From Oreohelix idahoensis (taxonomy: Eukaryota > Mollusca > Gastropoda > Stylommatophora > Oreohelicidae), in the NCBI GenBank assembly GCA_024509875.1, contig JAMPIV010004267.1, forward strand, positions 496,001 through 560,000: 64,000 nucleotides of DNA. Direction: 5' to 3'. Of the stretch, positions 56,010 through 64,000 are shown in pieces. Both the position numbers and the translations under genes were made by a program. A model generated the notes under the pieces. That model was not told the DNA's origin. It was given only the letters and a program-made list of their open reading frames with translations, and did no database searches. Within the stretch, counting starts at the first letter, position 1; every line of letters starts with the position of its first letter.

Positions 56010-56438
56010 AACTCTTAATACACGTAAGCTAAAACCGCGTTTTTACACGCTAGTTTGGGAGCCGCGCTGGTGTAATGGCTTCGGCGTTGTACTGGCGACC
56101 AGGTGTTCATGGTTCAAACCCGGGCGTCAGCGTTTGAAGAAATGTTTACGGCCGGAAATTTGACTGAATAGCCTGAACGGCTCCTGTGATAAACCCTCTG
56201 GGGATGGGAAGGAGCAAAGCTCCTGACCGGGTTGGAAGGAAAGTCCTCAGGTTCCCCAGCCTCACAATGACATGTCATTGGGCCGAAGGGCTGAAAGCCC
56301 AAGTGCTGCTGGTTAAGGAAAAAAAAAAAAACACGCTAGTTTCGCTATCGTTACCGCCGCGCGCCAGTTGAACTGGCGAGCCGTAAAATTGGTACTAAAC
56401 CCGCGCCACTTCACGGGGCTTGCCGGATAGTAAGAGTT
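56010..56438. mobile_element. TTAA-flanked MITE (family M1), copy 2, split by a SINE
   Basis: The two halves match 6138-6276 closely (GAGCTAAAACCGC-like left part, CGCGCGCCAGTTGAACTGGC and CTTCACGGGGCTTGCCGGAT on the right). The ends are (AA)CTCTTAATA and ATAGTAAGAG(TT), bounded by TTAA. A SINE III copy lies within. Confidence 0.88.
56057..56330 (+). mobile_element. SINE family III, copy 2, full length
   Basis: The tRNA-like head is GGGAGCCGCGCTGGTGTAAT with B-box-like GGTTCAAACCCGGG. The body includes CCTGAACGGCTCCTGTGATA and AATGACATGTCATTGGGCC, ending in a poly(A) run of 12. A 12-bp duplication ACACGCTAGTTT flanks it exactly (56045-56056 and 56331-56342). The target is unique MITE sequence, so this duplication is decisive. 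Confidence 0.95.
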
Positions 56439-57534
56439 TTAATGAGAAGTTTTTGGGCATTTTCCTTGCTGGAAGTGTCAACGAATAAGAGCAGCTACAA
56501 GCTGCAGTCTCTTAAACAGCCCGTGACAGCATCAATAGACAACACTTTTGTTCCATTTTTATGAAAGATACATTTGTTTTTTTCAGCCGAATTTCTTTAC
56601 AGATTCATTGACTTTTTATGGACAAGAGGTCGTATTCGAGGCCAATTTGTTCAGGCATTCATAGATAGAGGCCAGTTCTTGGGGCTGGTATATTTGGACT
56701 AAATTTTTGTTTTGTTTTGATCCAATTTTACATTTTATTAAATTACTCCTCACTCAATTTGCTTTACAACTATATAAAACATTACCATACTTTTCAAAAA
56801 CTTGGAAACAATTGACCCTTAAACTGTAATACTACAGGTTCGTATCCCAATCCAAACACCCAAAATATTCTGAAAGTTTTTTGGCCGACTTTTGGGTCAT
56901 TTTTTAACACATTTTGGGGCAACTTGGGAATTTTTTTTTAAACAGAAAAAATTCTAATTCCGAAAGATGGCTGTCCCCAAGCATTTTGCATTCTGGGATA
57001 CGGACCTGTATATAAAAACTCAAAGCCATAGAAAATATAGACTCAGCACTAGGAGCATGCATTATGTTTGGTGTGCTGCAGGATAACAGTTATACAAGCA
57101 TGAGCATTTTCTCTTCTTAGTAATGTATCTGTTTGTTTTATACTGTATACTGTATGTTTTTAATTCCACCCACAACGAACACCCCTTTTAAAGGACTCAC
57201 CCACCACGATGGGCTAGGAATTATGTTCTCAATCAATTAATGTTCTTGTGGCCACCTTGGCTGTTTCCAAGCACTGGGTGTCTAGGCAAAAAAATCAGCC
57301 CGTGTCATTTGTGGCATTACAGTACAGTACTTGAATTCATTAGAAATATACTGTATTATAATTCCAAGACATAAATGACAGATACACATGAAACACTGCT
57401 CATTTTAATCAGTCACTTAAACAGGATTCTCAACATTAAATAGTAGGACAAATCATAAATAAGTCTGGTGGAGGCAAGCGCAAAAAGAAACATAGTGTAT
57501 CTTAAAAAGAATTACAGTGCTAATCAATAATCTA
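56439..57534. other. Interval without a recognised gene
   Basis: No gene or repeat is recognised. Confidence 0.4.
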
Positions 57535-57834
57535 CAGCAGGATTTCTAAACCTGTTGTGAACAGACCTTTAGGGGGTCTATGAATGGATTCCAGGGGTTC
57601 CGTGTACATAATCTAACATTTAAAATATAAAGTTTATTATTATTTTTTGTGTACATTTTTTTCTTCAAAAAGAAGTCCACAGCGATAGTCTTTATCAGAT
57701 AAACAATGGGTCCATAGCCTACATTGGACAATCAAAGGGGTCCATAGTCTTCATTGAACAATCAAAGGGGTCCATAGTCTTCATTGAACAATCAAAGAGG
57801 TCAGTGGCTCAAAAAAGGTTAAGACTCCCAGCTG
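57535..57834. mobile_element. Possible hAT-type MITE
   Basis: The left end CAGCAGGATTTCTAAACCTG and the reversed right end CAGCTGGGAGTCTTAACC are similar imperfect inverted repeats of a type common in hAT MITEs. A 29-bp unit (GGGGTCCATAGTCTTCATTG) is repeated about three times inside. No convincing 8-bp duplication was found. Confidence 0.45.
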
Positions 57835-58039
57835 TACAGGCAGAGAAAATCAGAGTATAATATATGACAATAATGAGCCCACATGAAAACAGAAGAAACA
57901 GAGATGGCCTTAAGGTGCAGGAAGAAGAAAGACTGATAAAACATTAGAGAAGTAACACAAAGAAGAAGCGACACAGAAAACAAAAACCCAGGAATAAGCA
58001 TAAGGAAAAACCATATATGGCTTCAATAATGGTAAGGGA

Positions 58040-58277
58040 AGTACCATAGCCCGTTATAACTGTAGGGGAGTGAAATCTTTGTGAACCTTCACTAGTCTCT
58101 GCTTTATGAAGTGGAGTTATTAGTTCCATTCCTTGCTGCCTTTGCCATCTCCAACTCGAGAACAGAGTCAGGTTACCCATTTACAGTTGGGTGGACTGGA
58201 GTGTGACACTACCAGGTTTTGAACCCAGTAATTTTGCATACGAAGCAAGTATGCTAACCACTCTACCAAAGGGCTTT
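58040..58277 (-). mobile_element. SINE family II, copy 3 (best preserved head)
   Basis: The reverse complement starts AAAGCCCTTTGGTAGAGTGG, TTAGCATACTTGC, with A-box-like TGGTAGAGTGG and B-box-like GGGTTCAAAACC, then the family body (CCAGTCCACCCAACTG, CCTGACTCTG, GGCAAAGGCAGCAAGG, ATTTCACTCCCCTAC). It resolves the tRNA ancestry of the other two copies. Confidence 0.85.
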
Positions 58278-59224
58278 GACTGATTGATTAACTCCTAGTC
58301 CTCTTGCCCTGGGTAGTTCCACTTCAGTGACTGTCAAGCAAAATTGTACTCGATTTTTTTTCAACCCAAGTAAAAGTTGCAAATATGTGCGATGCACTGT
58401 GTGTCTTCAGCCAGGCTATATAAATGTGGATGTGTATGATATCATGAAATAGATATTTACATGTTTCAGTTATTTTTATGGTCACATTTAGTTTATATTT
58501 GTGATATAAACCAAGAGCCATTGCTTTGATGCAGACTTTTTGCTAGGGTGCAGTTGTGGCCCCTTGCTTTGTAAAGAGCAAAAATTCTTACCAACTCTTT
58601 GTTATCAGTGGAGGAAGAACAAGTTGCGAATGTAACGTACGCAATCTAACAAAGGCAGAAGGAACGTGTTCAAACCTGACGACAGATGTAAAGCACTTTC
58701 AGGACGCATGTTTTAAAGGGAGATGTGCTCGTTTTGGCAAGGCGGGCCCGTTCAACATATACACAAAGTCCATCAGTTATATTAGGGCGCATGTCCAAAT
58801 ATACGATATATACGAGACCTTGTGATCTGAATATTAGTTAATTTCAGGTCACGTGTGAAAAGCTTCTTTGCAAAAGAAATAATAAACATTAAAATTATGG
58901 TTTCGCACAGAAAACGTCTAACGTTGTAAATTTTTTTTTTTGGGGGGGGGGGGGGGGGGAGGGGAAAAGTAATGAAAAGGTCAACAACCGCGAAGAACAA
59001 CAACCACTGCGTACAATATACCGGAAACTGAAAAAAGAGCGCCTGTGCGTGCAACTCCGAAAATAACTGCACGTTCTCAATTTTCAAATGGTCAGAATTC
59101 ACGTCAGGTCTTGACAAAACTTCAGACAAATGGAATTTAAATAAATAAATAAAGCCAGTGGCCAATTTTTTTATAATGAGTGAATGCACTATCAAAGTAA
59201 GTGGTGCCGTTTTGACCCCACAAA
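58278..59224. other. Interval with an 18-G homopolymer run
   Basis: No gene is recognised; an open frame at 58556-58825 has Cys-rich content but no family match and no codon support. Eleven T are followed by 18 G at 58942-58959, then A and GGGG. Confidence 0.4.
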
Positions 59225-59600
59225 AAAAGTCAATATACAAGGGGATTGACATAAGTCTTGGGCCTGACCATGAAGGACATGTCACAGAGAACTGAAATTT
59301 TGTATAGTGTTTATTGCTTTTCAATATAGCCACCGTCTGAATTGACACACTTCTGCCATCTCTGCTTGACCTTGAAAAGACCTTGGGAGTAAGAACACCC
59401 TATTTTTCAAACTAAACCAGTCATCACTTGCCAGTATAACCTCTTCATCGCTGTCAAAATGATTTCTTTTTAGCTGTTTTTTAAGATTTGGGAATAGAAA
59501 AAAGTCTGATGGAGCCAAATCTGTAGAATATGGTGGGTGTGGAAGAATTTCAATATTCAAATCGTTGGCTGCTAGCTGCATATAAAATCGAGGAAGTTGA
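59225..59600 (-). pseudogene. mariner-like transposase C-terminal fragment
   Basis: The minus strand encodes ILPHPPYSTDLAPSDFFLFP, NLKKQLKRNHFDSDEEVI and a degenerate C-terminus. YSxDLAPSDFFLF is the mariner region holding the last catalytic acidic residue. The N-terminal two thirds are absent. The GGGGATTGACATAAGTCTTG text at 59239-59258 may be the 3' terminal-repeat side. Inactive. Confidence 0.8.
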
Positions 59601-59900
59601 GGGGAACTGCGGTAAGACGTGGAGTACAATGGATGGGTTTGAAAAAAAAAAAATCGAAAAAAGGTGATTCGTCTTACGAGGACAAAAGACAAAGAAAGTA
59701 GTCTACGTTACGGCCACAAGGCCTTCGTCAGGAAAAGAAAGACTGAAGGCTAGATAGGAGACATAAGAACTTAAATGAATATAAAAATAAATATAAAAAA
59801 AAATAGATAAATAAAACCTAGGTACTTCCCTGAAGGCGAAGCATCGAAGTCTATCACTCAGCCAAGCGAAGTTGCCTAAAAATCGCAATAAGTAGCACAA
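59600..59900 (-). repeat. Possible Penelope-like 3' trailer
   Basis: On the minus strand a frame ending PDEGLVAVT is followed by CGTAACGTAGAC. The same CGTAACGTAGAC string occurs in the trailer of the Penelope-like element near 11480. No nuclease or RT motif is present, so this is tentative. Confidence 0.3.
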
Positions 59901-60340
59901 AGTCGCCCTAAATTACGCCCTAGGAACCAAAAATACCGCCCGGAGTAGCACAGTCGCCCAAAATATCGCCTGAAGTAGCACGAAATATCGTTCAAAGTAG
60001 CCCAAAAATCGCTTAAGTCGCCCAAAATATTGCACGAAGTAGGCTAAAAATCACCCAAAGCCGCCTAAACTATCGCCTGAAGTAGCCCAAAGCCACTCAA
60101 AATATCGCCCGGTATCGCCCGAATCCGCCCAAAGCCGCTCAAAATATTGATCGAAATAGCCAAAAGTCGCCCAAATATCACCCACATATCGCCCAAAATA
60201 TTGCACACAGTAGTCCAAAGTACTATTATTTTGCCCAAAGTTGCCCAAAATATCGCCCGAAGTAGCTCAAAAATCGCCCGAAGTACCCAAAAGACGCACA
60301 AAGAGCTGCTTAAAATATCATCTGAAGTAACAAAAAAAGA
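59885..60340. repeat. Degenerate minisatellite (TCGCCCAAA family)
   Basis: Irregular repetition of ATCGCCCAAAATATCGCCCG, AAGTAGCCCAAA and similar short modules, without a fixed period. It is older or more shuffled than the other arrays here. Confidence 0.8.
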
Positions 60341-60775
60341 GGGGAAAAGAGAGATTTTTTTTTTTTTTTTTTTTAAAACGGGAACCGAGGGAAATAACAC
60401 AATTAATGTCTAACTTTCATTACCACAATAACTTGTTGCGTCCCCTGAAACAATGACACAAACTGACAGACAGAGGTTCTAAAATATAGATTAGACTAGC
60501 AACAACCCGCCAAAATTGGCAGGTTGTTAATTATAGTGTGTTGTTTCTGCTACATGTATTACAGACGGTACTATCACTATTGGGGTCATTTCATTGCGGA
60601 CGACCGTCTTTAGATATTTGTAGTGAAAATTATATAGATGTATTAAATATGAAGACATAAGTAACCCAACCTAAATGACATGTAGAGCAGTGATAATGGT
60701 CTAATGGACCGTAAATTGATTAAATAACTAACATTTCTTTTATGACAGCATGTCTCGTAATTGTTCGCGCATCTT

Positions 60776-62170
60776 TTAAAATCTTGCCCTGGTCGACTTA
60801 CCGCCTCTGGGAAGCAAAAATGTGGCTGACCGACCGACCGTCCGACCGACCGACCAAGTAGTTACGGTAGCAATTATTATTTTGATGATTTTGATGATGA
60901 TGATTACATTTGATGTTTTCCCAGACTGCAAATTCTCTAACGTTTGTGTGGCGTTTTCTAAGATCTGTTGGTAGTGTATGTCTTTCCTGTTCTTCAGTAT
61001 ATCTCCCGTCACCCTGCTGAGTTTTGAGATGTTTATACTTTGATTTATTGTATGTTACCTTCTTATTAAGACGTCTGTGGCCTAATGGACTATCGTCGTG
61101 GCGCCTTTTAGACAGATTCACTTCCGACTGGGCGCTCTGGTACCTATCGGCAAACAGTACCACCTGCTCAAGAGTTTCGGCCCCATGATCCGCCAGGAAC
61201 CGTCTCATGTCAGGGGTAAGCGAGTCTTTGAACTGTTCCACTACAATCATCTCCTGCAACCCTTCATAAGATTCATCAAATGTGCTGAGAGATCTCCACT
61301 TCTCCAAGTACGTTTATAGTCGTGTAACAAATTGTCTATACGATTCACCTTTCTGTCGTTTCGCCTCACGGAATTTACCACGAAAAGTCTCTGCGTTGAG
61401 CATAAAACGCTATAACAGAGCTTTCTTCAACATGTCATAGTTGTTCTGTTCTTCCGTGGGCATCTTGAGAAACACATCATAAGCAGATCCCCTTAGACTC
61501 TGGGATAGCTTCATGTTGTACCTCTCTCTCTCCAAGCCACATGTAGCTGCTAAGGATTCAAACCTAGAGAGATATATGTCTATTTCCTCTGAAGCCTCAG
61601 AATAGACATCTAGTTGGAAGGATACTGTACTAGTTGCCACCACCTGAGTGGTGTTTCCTCCATTGCTATTTTGAGAACTGCCAGACCCGCCATTGTTAGA
61701 ACTAGAATCCATTCTTCTTCCTTTGAGTTCCAATTCCTTCAATCTAATGGATCTGTCGGCCTGTTCCTTCCGTTAATGGAATGCCCTCTCCTGTTCCTTT
61801 TCCGCTCTTTCGGCCTGTTCCTTCTTTTCTTGGAATGCCCTCTCGGCCTGTTCCTTCTTTTCTTGGAATGTCCTCTCGGCCTGTTCCTTCTTTTCTTGGA
61901 ATGCTCTCTCGGCCTGTTCCTTCTTTTCTTGGAATGCTCTCTCGGCCTGTTCCTTCTTTTCTTGTAATGCTCTTTCGGCCTGTTCCTTCTTTTCTTGTAA
62001 TGCCCTCTCCTTTTCTCTTTCGGTGGGTTCCTGTTATGCTTTGGCTTTTTCTTGCTATCTGGCCATCCTTCTCTCTTCCCTCTCAGCTGCTTTCTCCTTA
62101 CGGAGTGCGGCTTTCTCTACCTTCATCCTGTCCTTTTCCTCTTTATCGTTTTCTTTCTGTTCTCTCACCG
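60776..62170 (-). pseudogene. gag: Gag of a second LTR element, decayed
   Basis: One frame with two in-frame stops (TAG near 61412 and TAA near 61312) reads a capsid region: VYSEASEEIDIYLSRFESL, MKLSQSLRGSAYDVFLKM, KGESYRQFVTRL, then SCAN-like LQEMIVVEQFKDSLTPDM, RRFLADHGAETLEQVV. It is homologous to the array Gag but clearly diverged. Upstream (61770-62170) a Glu/Lys-rich coiled coil is encoded by 33-bp repeats (RAFQEKKEQAE). No zinc knuckle, protease or pol is seen to the left, where the element is truncated near 60776, followed by a GACC microsatellite (60824-60856). Confidence 0.8.
61770..62010. repeat. 33-bp coding minisatellite in the second gag
   Basis: About six units of 33 bp (11 codons, RAFQEKKEQAE on the minus strand), in frame with the capsid apart from a stop near 61773. 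The array copies carry analogous repeats in the same place. Confidence 0.88.
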
Positions 62171-62587
62171 AAGTAAGCACGAAGTCAGAAAGTTATTTGG
62201 CTGAAAACCGTAGTTTGCGGCCTATATTAAGGTAAAAGGCATGGAGGTTTTGAGACTCTGCCAGTCTGAGCAAAAAATCTGTATACAGAGCGACACAAAT
62301 GCACAACAGCTACTAACACTAAACACCAAATTACAACACTGAATAAGCTTCACCAAGTGAACTTCTTATTTCTTTAACTTTAACTTTAGTTGACAAGAAA
62401 TTGTGTTTCTTTCACTTATTCAGTTATTCTTTACACAGTTACTTTTACTGTTATTTGTGAATACAATGTATGCTCAGTCTTACAATTAAACACACTCTTG
62501 ACTCTATTATTTCAGTAAATCTGAAATTTATGTCAATCAAGTCTAGGGGAATGTCAGACGACTGTTTAAACGATGATGTCCCCCACT

Positions 62588-64000
62588 TGTCAGGATACTA
62601 TATCAGACATATGATGATGGGGGGTGGCGTGTGTAGATGATGATCAACACTAGGGGTATGAATAACACGAACGCCACTGGTTACAGTTCCATGACATTTA
62701 TTAAACATTCACCTACGTGTCCCGAATATCAATTATACTGGCAAACATACTGACTCACCTCCAGGCTGACATTGCCTGTAGGAAATTACACTCACGACAA
62801 TAACTAGGGACTGGCTTCCCTGACGCGCACAGACAGTACACTAAGTACTTATTCGTGCGGTATACCCTCCTCGCACATGTAAATCACCATCCAGGTGTAT
62901 ATCACTTATTAGTGATTGGCGGACAAACACTTCGCCTGTATTTATTCCAAAAACAGCTAGCTTACAGCTCGGCTTCCAAATACAGACTCGAGCGCCCAGC
63001 TCGGCTGTCAAACACAGAATGATCCAGTCCCACCAGACTTGTATTCACTCATGCTTTCTCCCAACGCATGCACAAGTCACACCATGTTGACATACAGTCA
63101 GACATAACTCAGTAGCTGAGTTACACTTAAACAAGTGTTTACAACATCAGTTCAGTGACCCTTCACACCAACACTATCATCATTCTTCTTCTTCTTCTTC
63201 CGTCCTTAGCCAAAGACCGACCAAGCAGTCAGTGGCCATTACGCCTTGCGGCGTCTTAGGGCAACAAGAAATTATCCGTTGTTCCGTTACGCCTAAAGGC
63301 GTTTATTGGTACAACAGAATATTAATTGTTGTTTCCGTAATCAATGTGACAAGCAAGCTGTTGATCAATCCGCTGTGCCCCGAACTTGCCCTCGTGTGTA
63401 CTGCCGCTATAAACCACCTCACTACCGAGACGTCTCCAGCCAAAATTTTCTCGGGACCGAAGGTCCGCGAAAAAGAGCAATCTGGTACGGGCACAACACC
63501 CGTTCGCTGCCTCCGCTACGCTGGGAGGACCCGGCATCCGGGACCACACACAGCCTTGAGAGGACAATGGTCGCCTGAAGGAATCATCATTCATACTCAT
63601 GAAAATGTTCTGTGACAGGGAATAACTAGACAAGTTCTATAATCCCGGTGTGTGTCGCTAAACTGTGAATTATCACGCTTGTGCGACTTCGTTCAATCCC
63701 AAGTCGAGACCCCAATTGTGACGGTATTGCCTCCCCTGCTTTGCAGTAGTGGTCCACCAGTGGCCAAAACTCAAGAGTATCTAAAATGGGCTTCAAATGT
63801 ATCTACCTTCGCACAAGATTACTCTTGGCAGAGATGTAAATAGAAGGGTGATGACACTTCTATTACAAAGGGAATCTTCACAAGATATTCAGAATAAGCG
63901 AGAACAATACTGCTTTGGCTGAGTATGTTAACTCTGTAATTCTGTCGACGCTTTTGTGAAGAATTTAACCACTTCTTCAGTTCAGCTCGTTTAAGCCTGT
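62588..64000 (-). repeat. 5' LTR of the second element (right end not determined)
   Basis: On the plus strand TGTCAGGATACTATATCAGA starts at 62588, directly after CCCCCACT. Reversed, that gives AG then TGGGGGACATC, a primer-site-like sequence with the same two-base spacing as in the array. The opposite end of the LTR was not found, so its length is unknown; it may leave the window. No coding region is supported in 62600-64000. Confidence 0.5.
63180..63245 (-). pseudogene. LINE-B 3' end remnant
   Basis: As the reverse complement: GGCCACTGACTGCTTGGTCG, GTCTTTGGCTAAGGACGG, then GAA repeats. This matches the LINE-B 3' end at 41825-41879 (GACCACTGACTGCTTTGACG, GGCTAAGGATCAAAGAAGAA). Confidence 0.65.

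Noticed and set aside
58556..58825. 89-residue Cys-containing ORF
   Set aside because: No family match, no splice or codon support; could be chance.

Overview
This 64 kb window is AT-rich, intron-type animal DNA. I see no bacterial gene organisation. It holds one recognisable host gene, two exons of a fatty-acid elongase (ELOVL family), in a matrix of nested transposable elements and minisatellites. The mixture (Penelope-like element with a GIY-YIG domain, several LINE families, three tRNA-derived SINE families, a TTF-type hAT transposon, Ty3/Gypsy Gags with a SCAN-like capsid region, TTAA-flanked MITEs) suggests an invertebrate metazoan, perhaps a mollusc or other spiralian. That placement is inference, and I cannot name the species.

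Layout. 1-5.4 kb: decayed LINE and RNase H fragments, SINEs and minisatellites. 5451-5668: ELOVL exon, in a frame that continues exactly into the terminal ELOVL exon at 34725-34935. The 29,056-bp intron between them holds a 26-bp and a 25-bp minisatellite, a LINE (called LINE-A here) whose coding region is expanded into a minisatellite, a second LINE (LINE-B) inserted in that array and itself split by a Penelope-like element (about 11.4-14.4 kb), and a 19-kb tandem LTR-retrotransposon array (15307-34296) arranged LTR-gag-LTR-gag-LTR-gag-LTR on the minus strand. The array is bounded by one 5-bp target duplication.

35-48 kb: elongase 3' UTR, a hAT-like non-autonomous element with a TTAA MITE nested in it, LINE fragments (A, B, C) and seven minisatellites. 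47.6-56 kb: another LINE-A copy with a 26-bp array, split by a 6-kb hAT transposon (48949-55018, 8-bp target duplication) that carries its own nested insertions. 56-64 kb: a MITE split by a SINE, a mariner fragment, a degenerate minisatellite, and a decayed Gag-encoding LTR element whose 5' LTR starts near 62588.

Main points. (1) The elongase lacks two histidines of the canonical active site, while its frame and splice phase are intact. (2) The 26-bp minisatellite unit is exactly the segment between two 9-bp direct repeats inside the LINE-A coding sequence; a 66-bp minisatellite arose from the same place in another copy. (3) The LTR array is a multi-LTR tandem with a single target duplication, mosaic LTR variants and a Gag-protease-only coding region. 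(4) The LTR array and the hAT both landed at the same phase of the same minisatellite unit. No CRISPR array, operon, rRNA gene or functional tRNA gene was found.
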